From NCBI GenBank assembly GCA_947440715.1, contig CANETI010000021.1, positions 1 through 12,655 on the forward strand: DNA of 12,655 bases, given 5' to 3'. The position numbers were made by a program, and so were the translations under genes. Source of the DNA: Planctomycetota bacterium. GTDB lineage: Bacteria; Planctomycetota; UBA11346. Position 1 is the first letter of the stretch. Each line of letters opens with the position of its first letter. Of this stretch, positions 1-6,977 are shown piece by piece. The notes below the pieces were generated by a model. It was not told where the DNA came from, ran no database searches, and worked only from the letters and a program-made list of their open reading frames with translations.

Positions 1-1031
1 CACTCGCCATGGTTGCCATGCTATGCGTTTATTCAGCCGCTAGTGTGAGCGCCAGCGAATCGCCGAATGGCGTCACATGGGTCGGTGAAGCGGGGCCTGC
101 CAAGGGCAAACATATTGTCTTCATCGCTGGCGATCACGAATATCGCGGCGAAGAAACGTTGCCCGCCATCGCACGTATCATGGCGAAGTCATACGGCGCG
201 ACTTGTAGTTTCTTTGTGACCACCGATGCACAGACCGGATTTATGAATCCGGGTTCGAGTCATATTAGCGGTCTCGAAGCGTTAGAAAAAGCTGACTTGA
301 TGGTGGTATTCGTTCGCTTCCAAGCATTCCCAGATGAACAAATGAAATACATTGCGGATTATTTGAAACGTGGTGGCCCAGTTATTGGTTTGCGTACTTC
401 GACGCATGGTTTCAACGGTTTAAAGGGGACTTACGAATATTTAAATGAAAACTACAAAGGCGCTGATTTTCTGAACGGTTTTGGCCGTCAGATTTTAGGC
501 GAACACTGGGTTGGTCACTATGGAAAAAATCATCAACAAAGTTCACGCATTAATTTAGATCCGGCTCAACTCATGCATCCGGTGCTGCGTGGCGTGGATA
601 AAGTGCATGTGCAATGCGGTGGATATAATGCAGATCCGATGCCGGACAGCGTGATTTTAGGCCGTGGCGAAGTGCTCAACGGCATGAAAATGGACGACCC
701 CGCTGATCCGATGAAAAAGATTTTGCCAGTTGCTTGGGTTCGTTCTTACGACGCCAAGAAACCAACTAGTCGAGTCTTCACCTCCACGCATGGTGCTTCG
801 GAAGATATCTTAAATCCCGGTTTCCGCCGCATGGTGGTCAATGCACATTTATGGTGCTTAGGTTTAGAGGACGCGATTAAAGCCGATGGCCCCATTGAAT
901 TTATCGGGCCTTATAATCCAACGACGTTCAATTTTTCTGGTTATCGCCAGGGCGTGAAACCTGCGGATATTGCCGGTTTTGACACGCCGATCTATGATGC
1001 GACGAAACCAATTGGGTCGAAGAAAAAATAA
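1..1031 (+). CDS. Exported ThuA-like domain protein (5' end probably cut by window edge)
   Basis: This reads as a secreted ThuA-like protein, a class I glutamine amidotransferase-like fold. The family is named after a trehalose-utilisation gene, and its biochemical role in PVC bacteria is not settled. From the ATG at 9, residues 1-16 form a hydrophobic segment ending in a plausible ASVSA signal-peptidase site. No positively charged n-region precedes it, and the frame stays open to base 1, so the true start is probably outside the window. The ThuA-like domain runs from about residue 34 (HIVFIAGDHEYRGEET) to about 290, with the conserved strand-turn VIGLRTSTHGF near 125-135 and a later FTSTHGASED. 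The C-terminal tail carries IGPYNPTTFNF and GVKPADIAGF, a signature shared by many PVC ThuA-like proteins. It converges on the TonB operon and has no partner gene in the window. The family call is firm; substrate and reaction are unknown. Confidence 0.88.
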   Translation, partial: LAMVAMLCVYSAASVSASESPNGVTWVGEAGPAKGKHIVFIAGDHEYRGEETLPAIARIMAKSYGATCSFFVTTDAQTGFMNPGSSHISGLEALEKADLMVVFVRFQAFPDEQMKYIADYLKRGGPVIGLRTSTHGFNGLKGTYEYLNENYKGADFLNGFGRQILGEHWVGHYGKNHQQSSRINLDPAQLMHPVLRGVDKVHVQCGGYNADPMPDSVILGRGEVLNGMKMDDPADPMKKILPVAWVRSYDAKKPTSRVFTSTHGASEDILNPGFRRMVVNAHLWCLGLEDAIKADGPIEFIGPYNPTTFNFSGYRQGVKPADIAGFDTPIYDATKPIGSKKK

Positions 1032-1039
1032 ATTGTATT

Positions 1040-1064
1040 GGTCCGATGTCCGAGGTCCGATGTC
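1040..1064. repeat. Two tandem copies of a 14-bp unit
   Basis: The 11-mer GGTCCGATGTC occurs at 1040-1050 and again at 1054-1064, a 14-bp period with CGA between the copies. It lies just 3' of the ThuA-like stop codon in the convergent gap. It could be a small variable-number repeat. No function can be read from it. Confidence 0.6.
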
Positions 1065-1205
1065 TTGCGTGATCGTGATTTTATTATTTGAGGGGCATTT
1101 CTTTTGCGACTGCAATAACGCTGGGGCCGTTAACTATTTTCTTACCGCCGTATGATTTTTTAACTTTTCGGGCTAGTTAATGGGCAGTAATGGAGGAAAA
1201 TATGA

Positions 1206-1285
1206 GCCCCGTGAGGGGCGCCCCGATGCCAGCCCGGGGTAAAACCCCGAATAATGAATAAGACAGGTATTAGCCCCAGAGGGGC
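1206..1285. repeat. Cluster of three GC-rich palindromes (REP-like)
   Basis: Three short perfect hairpins lie in 80 bases: GCCCC-GTGA-GGGGC at 1206-1219, CGGGG-TAAAA-CCCCG at 1235-1249, and GCCCC-AGA-GGGGC at 1273-1285. A self-complementary GGGGCGCCCC at 1215-1224 offers an alternative fold. The block sits between the convergent ThuA-like and TPR genes. It may act as a two-way transcription stop or an mRNA end protector, but no run of T follows any stem on either strand, so a classic intrinsic terminator is not shown. From general knowledge, repeats of this AGCCCC..GGGGC style are dispersed in gene gaps of many Verrucomicrobiota and Planctomycetota genomes; that copies exist elsewhere in this genome is inference. 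Confidence 0.7.
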
Positions 1286-1301
1286 GCCGGAAAAGGCACT
1301 A

Positions 1302-2606
1302 TTATTTTATCAATTGTCGGTCGAGCTGTGCCTGAAAGGTTTTCGCTTGTTGGTCAGTGGGATATTTAATCAGATGCGTGGCGAGGGTGACGCGTGCATC
1401 TTCTAGGCGATTTTGACTGAGATACAGCGCGACCAGTCGCAGTGAAGCGGCGGCTGCGGCTGGGGAATCATAACTGCTGGCGGTGAGGTATAATAATTCC
1501 GCGGTGGGTAAATCTCCGCGCTGTTGTGCGAGTGAGCCTGCCCAGGCGAGGATGCTTGGGTCTTTTTCTCCCTGGGCAATTAACGTATCCAGTGCGGCAG
1601 CGGCGTCTTTTTCGTCGTTGGCTTGGATGGCTAAGCGTGCCTGTAAAATATGGAGGTCACGTGATCGCTGAGCGACGGGCACTTCGGCTAACCACGCACG
1701 CGCTTGTGCGACATCGCCGGATTCGGAGGCCGCGCGACAGGCCGTGTACAGCAATCCCGCATCGGCGATTACCGCTGCGGAAAGTGGCTTGGTCATGAGT
1801 GGTAGCACGGTCGCTAACGCGGTGCGTGATAAACCACGTCCTAATTGCCTGTCTGCTAAAGATCGGCGCAGTTCATTATCTTGCGGTTGTAGTAAAAGCG
1901 CTGCTTCTAATGCGGCGAGTGCTTCGTCGTTGCGTTGAGTTTGTTGGTCAACGTAGGCAAGTTGTCTCCATAACGCGACATTATTGGGAGTCGTATCCAA
2001 TAATGCCCACACCGCTTGCCGTGCATCATCGTAGCGATTGGCATGCATCAATACGGCGAGTTCGACGCGACGTAATTCGTAATCATTCGGGAAACGTAAA
2101 ATGCCTTGTTGCGCGGCAATGCTGGCTAATCGCCAGTCTTGTGCGTTTAAGGCTGTTTGAGCTAAGAAGCTAACTTCTTGTCGATTGCCATACGTCGCAT
2201 CGACGCCGAGCGCGGCTTCACGACTGGCGGTAATCCAGTCTTCACGTGCTGCCGCACACTGTGCCAGTCCAATATGTGCTTGGCGTAAGGTGGGATCTGC
2301 TTGCAGTGCTTCGCTAAACAAACGCATTGCTGATTCGCGGTGCAGACGAAGTGCGTCGTTGTCGGCGCTTGCTATTGACAGTTGCCAATGGATTTGGGCG
2401 GTGGCAAGCGTGAGTAATGGATGTCCAGAACCTTTATACGCACTAACACGTTCGAGTCCGGCTTTTGGTTCATCTTCGGCCAGCGCCTTAAGTAACGTTG
2501 CCATTTCTGGGCTTACTGTGCGCGTGGATTCAGCTGCGGTTGCTATGGTGAACGAGAGTGAGAGCGACAGCGCAAGGCTAAGAATCACTTGGTTGAGTAA
2601 TTTCAT
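1302..2606 (-). CDS. Exported TPR-repeat protein, last gene of the TonB operon
   Basis: This is a secreted tetratricopeptide-repeat protein of 434 aa. I chose the ATG at 2606 because it overlaps the tonB stop as ATGA, like other junctions in this operon, and gives a clean signal peptide (MKLLNQVILSLALSLSLSF, then ATAAES). An upstream in-frame ATG at 2618 would add four residues. Beyond residue 50 the protein is a helical solenoid with TPR-like pairs, for example IGLAQCAAAREDW, QTALNAQDWRLASIAAQQGI, WRQLAYVDQQTQRNDEAL and LAWAGSLAQQRGDLPTAELLY. The Vibrio TonB2 cluster also ends in a TPR gene next to tonB2, so a periplasmic scaffold or partner role in TonB-dependent uptake is likely. This is inferred from position; no enzyme motif is seen. 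It ends 17 bp before the palindrome cluster. Confidence 0.88.
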   Translation of the reverse strand: MKLLNQVILSLALSLSLSFTIATAAESTRTVSPEMATLLKALAEDEPKAGLERVSAYKGSGHPLLTLATAQIHWQLSIASADNDALRLHRESAMRLFSEALQADPTLRQAHIGLAQCAAAREDWITASREAALGVDATYGNRQEVSFLAQTALNAQDWRLASIAAQQGILRFPNDYELRRVELAVLMHANRYDDARQAVWALLDTTPNNVALWRQLAYVDQQTQRNDEALAALEAALLLQPQDNELRRSLADRQLGRGLSRTALATVLPLMTKPLSAAVIADAGLLYTACRAASESGDVAQARAWLAEVPVAQRSRDLHILQARLAIQANDEKDAAAALDTLIAQGEKDPSILAWAGSLAQQRGDLPTAELLYLTASSYDSPAAAAASLRLVALYLSQNRLEDARVTLATHLIKYPTDQQAKTFQAQLDRQLIK

Positions 2607-3310
2607 TTTAACGTCCAATCAATAACAATGTCTTTAGTCGAAGCGACGGCTTTGCCCTGCAAACGTGCTGGGCGAAACTGAAGATGTTGTGCGAGTTCTT
2701 TGGTGGCGACTTCGAAGACGCCTGGTGGTGTGCTTAAATAAACATGCGCTGTCAGCACATGTCCGGTGTCGTCAATCGTCAGCCGCACTTGAGTTTGTCC
2801 GCTAATGCCGCGTAGTCGTGCAATGCGGGGATAAAAGCGCTCCAAATCAAAGGCTGATTCTAATTGCGCCGCTTCGTCTGGTTCCCCAGGACCTGGCCAT
2901 AAGGTGGCTTCAGGTGTGGGGGTGGTGCTGGCGATATCGAAAGCAGGCAGATGGGTCGGTAAATCAAGTAAGGTGTCGAGCTTGGGTAATTCCGGCAGCG
3001 CCAAAGCCGTACTGGGTTGCACGGGCGGTAAATCCAAAGCAGGTAATGGAATGGCGAGTGCTTTCGCCACGGGTTGAGCAATTTTTTCGCGAATGGGTGG
3101 TGGCGGTAGTGGCGGTGGTGGTGGCGGCGGGAGTTGTCGCAGCGTTCGTGTGATGAGTGGCGGTGGTTCAAACGGTATTTGTAGATTACTAATTTGTGAC
3201 AGGACTATAACCACAACGACGTTGGTGACGAAAGCCATGCCCACGGCAATCCACCACGCGGTCCATGGTCGGCGTCGATCAAACGTACGTGTGCGGGGCA
3301 GCGGTGACAT
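2603..3310 (-). CDS. tonB: TonB energy transducer
   Basis: TonB couples the ExbB/ExbD proton motor to outer-membrane receptors. The 235-aa protein has the full family layout. A short basic cytoplasmic N-terminus (RTRTFDRRRPW) is followed by one membrane anchor at about 17-39. A proline-rich periplasmic spacer covers about 46-140, including a nearly pure proline run at 61-72. The TonB C-terminal domain covers about 155-235, with LERFYPRIARLRGISG, the strand VRLTIDDTGHV, then STPPGVFEVATKEL and FRPARLQGK. Its ATG abuts the exbD stop (TAA then ATG with no gap), and its own stop overlaps the TPR gene start by 4 bp, so translation is probably coupled throughout. Length is normal and nothing looks missing. 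No TonB-dependent receptor is encoded nearby, so the client is unknown. Confidence 0.93.
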   Translation of the reverse strand: MSPLPRTRTFDRRRPWTAWWIAVGMAFVTNVVVVIVLSQISNLQIPFEPPPLITRTLRQLPPPPPPPLPPPPIREKIAQPVAKALAIPLPALDLPPVQPSTALALPELPKLDTLLDLPTHLPAFDIASTTPTPEATLWPGPGEPDEAAQLESAFDLERFYPRIARLRGISGQTQVRLTIDDTGHVLTAHVYLSTPPGVFEVATKELAQHLQFRPARLQGKAVASTKDIVIDWTLK

Positions 3311-3718
3311 TTATTCTTTCGTCGCCGCGACGTCGACCGATTTGGCCCCGGCAGCAGTGCAAGCGTCCATGACGCGTAACAATAATCCCGTGGGCACTTC
3401 GCGATCTGGAATAACCACGACCGTGGTGGCGTTGGCTTCGCGCATGGCATTGGCGACAGCGGCTTGAACATCGTTGACATCAACCACGTTTGGTCCGATG
3501 TGAATGACGCCGGATTTGACGATGGCGACCGGAACAAAACCACTGGTCAGGGTCGTGGCTTGGGTACTGGCGGGGCGTTTAATACTGACCGCGGACTCTT
3601 GCATGAACGAAGTGCTAATGACGTAGAAAATGAGTAAGAAAAATACCACGTCGATCAGCGGAATAACGTTGAGATCAATTTGTTGATGGGCTTGGCGCCG
3701 ACGATTGAGGAATCTCAT
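3311..3718 (-). CDS. exbD: ExbD, proton-channel subunit of the TonB motor
   Basis: ExbD is the inner-membrane subunit that pairs with ExbB to use the proton gradient for TonB. The protein is 135 aa, usual for the family. A basic N-terminus (MRFLNRRRQAHQQ) leads into IDLNVIPLIDVVFFLLIFYV, the single membrane helix at about 19-38. Asp23 in PLIDVVFF matches the invariant proton-carrying aspartate of ExbD/TolR. The periplasmic part ends with TVVVIPDREVPTGLLLRVMDACTAAGAKSVDVA, here quoted only by its outline (residues about 98-132), typical of the ExbD domain, where the last segment contacts peptidoglycan or partners. The start overlaps the short exbB stop by 4 bp (ATGA), and the stop touches the tonB start. 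The catalytic aspartate is present, so the channel should be functional. Confidence 0.94.
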   Translation of the reverse strand: MRFLNRRRQAHQQIDLNVIPLIDVVFFLLIFYVISTSFMQESAVSIKRPASTQATTLTSGFVPVAIVKSGVIHIGPNVVDVNDVQAAVANAMREANATTVVVIPDREVPTGLLLRVMDACTAAGAKSVDVAATKE

Positions 3719-4305
3719 AGCTTAGATCCTAGCGGAATCAGCGTGGTATCGCCCTGTTTAACCTGTCCTTCTTCTGCCGCTAATGCATCGCGCATGACGA
3801 ATTCGCGATGTTGCGTTAATTGTGCTACCCGTCGCCCCAATGCCCATTCCCAGGCAACCGCAGGAATGGCTAAGGCCATTCCGTATTGCGTGGCGGTTAA
3901 TGCCAGTCCAATACCATCGCTCGCGTTTTGGGCGACCACGCCGCTTGATAATCCAGCGACCCCTAATTGTCCAAAGGTATCGACCATGCCGGTGACGGTG
4001 CCCAGCAAACCGAGTAATGGCAAGCTGGCGGTCAACGCGCGCATGAGCATAAAACCACGCGATAAATCTAATTCTTCTGCTAACGCGACATAACGCGCGG
4101 CAAATGCGCGCCAATGTCCATCGCGCTCACCGCGATGCTCGCTGCGTAGCATGCCCAATAAATCATCCCGTCGTTGTCGTCGACGAATGCTCCATAACAC
4201 GATGCTGCGCTCCGCCAACAAGGTGTACAACACCAAGGCCACGGAAAACATAATCGGCATTAAAATGTCGCCGCCGCGCCACCAGTGGATGAGTTGGTCG
4301 AGCAT
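3715..4305 (-). CDS. exbB: ExbB-type (MotA/TolQ/ExbB) proton channel protein, short form
   Basis: This is the conventional ExbB partner of ExbD, 196 aa. Hydrophobic segments lie at about 13-32 (ILMPIMFSVALVLYTLLAE), about 93-112 and about 133-153. The family core is intact: SLPLLGLLGTVTGMVDTF at 94-111 and GIGLALTATQYGMALAIPAV at 131-150. The threonines of these two helices correspond to the conserved polar residues lining the ExbB pore. A cytoplasmic basic stretch (WSIRRRQRRDD) follows the first helix. It lies 37 bp downstream of the long ExbB gene and overlaps exbD by 4 bp. The order long ExbB, short ExbB, ExbD, TonB matches the Vibrio TonB2 system (TtpC, ExbB2, ExbD2, TonB2). No strong Shine-Dalgarno is visible before the ATG. 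Confidence 0.92.
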   Translation of the reverse strand: MLDQLIHWWRGGDILMPIMFSVALVLYTLLAERSIVLWSIRRRQRRDDLLGMLRSEHRGERDGHWRAFAARYVALAEELDLSRGFMLMRALTASLPLLGLLGTVTGMVDTFGQLGVAGLSSGVVAQNASDGIGLALTATQYGMALAIPAVAWEWALGRRVAQLTQHREFVMRDALAAEEGQVKQGDTTLIPLGSKL

Positions 4306-4342
4306 TAGTGCGCTACCACAATAATTGAAGTTATTTGGCGGT

Positions 4343-5650
4343 TCATAGCGCTGCCGCCGGTTGATCTCCGTGCTCGGTCAGTCCTAACACACCGCAGGCA
4401 GCTTCTTCTAATAATTGCGAACGCCGATCAGCCAAGCGCGCGAGCCACGCGTGGAGCAGTAATAAAGGGATAGCCACTAACATACCGGCTTGGGTACATA
4501 TCAGCGCTTCGCTGATGCCGCCCGAGAGTGATTTCGCATTTCCTGAACCTTGATTGGCGATGACGGCAAACATATCGATCATGCCAGTGACGGTGCCCAG
4601 CAAACCCAGTAATGGCGCAACGCCTGCTAAAACTGCGATTGCCGGTAGCCCGCGGGTTAAATAACTCGTTTCGCTAATTAACGCTTGTTCGACGCAGGCT
4701 TCCCGTGCTTCACGCGGACGGTGCTGTGCGGATAATCCCGCATGTAAAACTCGGTCGAGCGGTGTTGCGGCGCCAGCAACTAAAGCTTGTGCGGCTGCGA
4801 CCCCGTCGCGGCTAAGCGCTGCGGCAACGGTTAATAGTTGTCGTGGATCAACTCGGCGTTGGGCCAAGGCAACCATGCGTTCAAGAGCAATCAACATGCC
4901 AAGCGCAAATACACCAATAATAGGCCAAATGAAAAAACGTCCGGCAGCGATCCATTCGCCGATGGTACGTTGAACCGCTTCAGACTGCGTGGCGATAGTG
5001 CCGCTGGCATCAAAGGTCATATGACTGGGTATTCCAGATGATGACGGAATAGGAGGTAAACGAGGACCGCTCACCACCCACGTTTTTCCATCACTCGCAC
5101 GCGTCAACACACCACGAACGTCATGATCGGTTCCCAGTGCAATCGCCCGTGCCTGTCCTAAACGTAGTACCAGTACCGTGATTTGGCGGCCATGTCGCGC
5201 GATAATACTTTCATCACCATAACTAAGCGCGAGCGTTTCGCTCAGTCGTGCGACGCGTTGTTCAATGGCCGATAACGACGCGGGTAAATTTGCTGGCTGT
5301 CCGCGTTCAACGCTGGCTCCGGCGGCAATGGCCGTGCGGTCTAGTAACTGAGTTAATTGCTGTTGTTCGCGGGTTTGTTCCGTCGTTCGTGTGGCTAACT
5401 GTTCGCGTGTTACGCTTGCCGCACGGGTGGCTTTGTCTAAGCGTTCACGCGCGGCTTCGCTCGCAATTAATGCGGCATGCACTTGTTTCAGTAATGTCGC
5501 ATGCTCACTCGCGATGCGTTTATTCGCAGCAGAAAGTGCGGCCTCTGCGGCACTGCGTGTTTGATTAGCTTGGGTGGTTAAATCAGCGGCGGATAAAACG
5601 CCGGGAATAAAAATGAATGTGCTGATTAAAATAAGAAATAGTCGGCTCAT
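4343..5650 (-). CDS. Long ExbB-family protein with periplasmic coiled coil (TtpC-like)
   Basis: This 435-aa protein has an exported N-terminal half followed by an ExbB core, the layout of Vibrio TtpC, which the TonB2 system needs in addition to ExbB2. Residues 1-21 are a signal peptide (FLILISTFIFIPGVLSAAD). Residues about 25-110 are Ala/Gln/Arg-rich heptads, a probable coiled coil. Residues about 150-200 form a small globular segment (ITVLVLRLGQARAIALG, then GKTWVVSG). A membrane helix lies at about 238-262. The MotA/TolQ/ExbB domain spans about 295-425, with APLLGLLGTVTGMIDMF at 345-361 and ALICTQAGMLVAIPLLLLHA at 382-401. Its start overlaps the DUF3450 stop by 4 bp. It probably bridges the motor to periplasmic partners; that role is inferred from TtpC. 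The 150-200 segment resembles the DUF3450 neighbour. Confidence 0.9.
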   Translation of the reverse strand: MSRLFLILISTFIFIPGVLSAADLTTQANQTRSAAEAALSAANKRIASEHATLLKQVHAALIASEAARERLDKATRAASVTREQLATRTTEQTREQQQLTQLLDRTAIAAGASVERGQPANLPASLSAIEQRVARLSETLALSYGDESIIARHGRQITVLVLRLGQARAIALGTDHDVRGVLTRASDGKTWVVSGPRLPPIPSSSGIPSHMTFDASGTIATQSEAVQRTIGEWIAAGRFFIWPIIGVFALGMLIALERMVALAQRRVDPRQLLTVAAALSRDGVAAAQALVAGAATPLDRVLHAGLSAQHRPREAREACVEQALISETSYLTRGLPAIAVLAGVAPLLGLLGTVTGMIDMFAVIANQGSGNAKSLSGGISEALICTQAGMLVAIPLLLLHAWLARLADRRSQLLEEAACGVLGLTEHGDQPAAAL

Positions 5651-6435
5651 GGGTTATTCCCCAATGGCAACACCACTAACTTAGGCGGTGATCGTCCTTC
5701 GGCCTGGGCTAAGGCGGAGCGAATAGCGTCTTTTTCTTGGCGGTCGGGGCTGCTGCGTAAGTGTAAGATTCCAGCGTTCATGTGGGCGATGCCAGCGTCT
5801 TGACCATCTAAGGACACCCACCAAGCGGCGGCTCCGGCGGCGCGGAGTAATTTTACCGCTTCAGTGTGGCCATCGCGTTGACCAGTAACGACTTCAACGC
5901 TGACGGTGGTGGCAGCACGTTCGCTGGTGTCGATCGCGCGAATAACGGCATCAAACAAGTCGTCAGCGGTTACCTTTTCATCGACGGTAGCGATGGTTCC
6001 TGGGGGCAGGGTAACGGCAAGTTTTTGTAATTGGACACGCATACGGGCAGCAGATTCGGCGACTTGTGCGCGTGCGGCTTGTAGCTGATTGCCATGGTCT
6101 AATGCTTTGGTGGCGGTTATGGCTTCGCTTCGCTCTGTTTCGGCGGCGGTGGCAGCTCGTTCTAGGCGCGCTTGTTCAGCTTGCGTCGCGGCGATCAGTG
6201 CCAGTAAACGATCTCGTTCGATTAACCATTTCGCTTCATTTGCCGCTAATTCAGCGCGTGCGGCATTCGCAGCCGTCAGCTGCGCGAGGGCCGCTGCCGC
6301 AGTATTTGGAGCCGACTCTGCCTCAGCGGCGGTGACTGAAGTCAGGCAAGAGCAAAAAATGCCTGTCATAAAAAGCGAAAGACCTCTGAAGCGAGGTCGA
6401 TGGAGTTGGTATTTTTTCAAAATTAAATCGCTCAT
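5647..6435 (-). CDS. DUF3450-like periplasmic coiled-coil protein
   Basis: This 262-aa protein is encoded directly upstream of the TtpC-like gene, where DUF3450 proteins normally sit in TonB2-type clusters. A hydrophobic segment at about 19-34 (GLSLFMTGIFCSCLTSV), preceded by a basic stretch, is a probable signal peptide ending near TAAEAES. Residues about 45-140 are an Ala/Glu/Arg-rich coiled coil. The C-terminal part (about 155-260) has the DUF3450 outline: DLFDAVIRAIDTSERA, VEVVTGQRDG, an LLRAAGAAAWWVSLDGQDAG block, then KDAIRSALAQAEG and a final VVLPLG. The start at 6435 has only a weak upstream TGGA; an internal ATG at residue 23 would remove the basic n-region and is less likely. It lies 52 bp after the 126-aa ORF. 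Function of the family is unknown beyond its link to TonB energisation. Confidence 0.82.
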   Translation of the reverse strand: MSDLILKKYQLHRPRFRGLSLFMTGIFCSCLTSVTAAEAESAPNTAAAALAQLTAANAARAELAANEAKWLIERDRLLALIAATQAEQARLERAATAAETERSEAITATKALDHGNQLQAARAQVAESAARMRVQLQKLAVTLPPGTIATVDEKVTADDLFDAVIRAIDTSERAATTVSVEVVTGQRDGHTEAVKLLRAAGAAAWWVSLDGQDAGIAHMNAGILHLRSSPDRQEKDAIRSALAQAEGRSPPKLVVLPLGNNP

Positions 6436-6487
6436 GCGTGCGTCCAGTGGCCAATCGTGAAAGTGTCTCAGGCGGAGGGTCGGCAGG

Positions 6488-6868
6488 CTAACTAGGAATG
6501 GGCATTGAAGAAACGGGGGAATCTGTCGCCAACACCAGCAATAGTCGCTGGCGTGTATGGATATCGTCCACGGTTTCGATCACGGTACGTACCAGCGTCA
6601 ACAAATGCTCAGCGTGATAGTGATGTTCCAGGTGTAGCCAAGCTCGCGCACCTATCTGTGCCGCACGCACGGCGATTTCCGCCGCCCAGGCAGAACCACG
6701 TCCGGAACGTTGCAAATGCAGCGCTAAACAAGCGCTTTCGTGGTAACGACCGGCCAACAACAACACGTGGGCGAGGAGCAAACCGGTGCGGACACGCACA
6801 TCTGGCGTGCGCTCATGCACGTCGAGTAATCCCGCGCATTCGTGGGCACAACGCGCCACGCGCACCAT
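6488..6868 (-). CDS. Unrecognised 126-aa helical, His-rich protein at the operon head
   Basis: I do not recognise this protein. It is read from the same strand as the TonB operon and lies 52 bp upstream of the DUF3450 gene. An AGGA at 6878-6881 sits 10 nt before the ATG, and an in-frame TAA directly precedes the ATG, so the start is fixed. The protein is predicted by eye to be all-helical, with two TPR-like pairs (RTGLLLAHVLLLAGRYHESA around 27-46, and WAAEIAVRAAQIGARAWLHL around 61-80). It has about ten histidines, including LEHHYHAEHLL at 80-90, and three cysteines in the first half. There is no signal peptide or membrane helix, so it is probably cytoplasmic. Codon use looks like that of its neighbours. 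It could be a small regulator or assembly factor of the TonB system, or a decayed TPR gene; both are guesses. Confidence 0.6.
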   Translation of the reverse strand: MVRVARCAHECAGLLDVHERTPDVRVRTGLLLAHVLLLAGRYHESACLALHLQRSGRGSAWAAEIAVRAAQIGARAWLHLEHHYHAEHLLTLVRTVIETVDDIHTRQRLLLVLATDSPVSSMPIPS

Positions 6869-6887
6869 TTACCGATCGTCCTGCGCG

Positions 6888-6977
6888 TTACGCCTGGTTT
6901 TCCCCATCAAGACCGCCGTTTTCTGAATCGCCGCCGATAACACTGAGGGTGATTGCGATCCATTTGATGGCGCGCAT
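6888..6977 (-). CDS. Putative 29-aa micro-ORF heading the TonB operon
   Basis: A 29-codon frame starts at 6977 with a good ribosome site: AAGGA (complement of 6984-6988) six bases before the ATG. It encodes MRAIKWIAITLSVIGG followed by a hydrophilic tail (DSENGGLDGENQA). The basic start and short hydrophobic stretch could be a minimal membrane-targeting peptide, and the tail is acidic and Gly/Asn-rich. The stop lies 19 bp before the ATG of the 126-aa gene, on the same strand. It could be a leader peptide controlling the operon, a small membrane protein, or the remnant of a larger gene. The ribosome site is the main support; no homology is claimed. Confidence 0.45.
   Translation of the reverse strand: MRAIKWIAITLSVIGGDSENGGLDGENQA

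Noticed and set aside
1202..1261. 19-codon frame with GGAGGAAAAT upstream
   Set aside because: The codons are mostly hairpin repeat sequence, so I do not annotate it as a gene; the coincidence is recorded as a finding.
1206..1285. CRISPR-like array
   Set aside because: The repeats are short hairpins without constant repeat length or unique spacers, and no cas gene is present.
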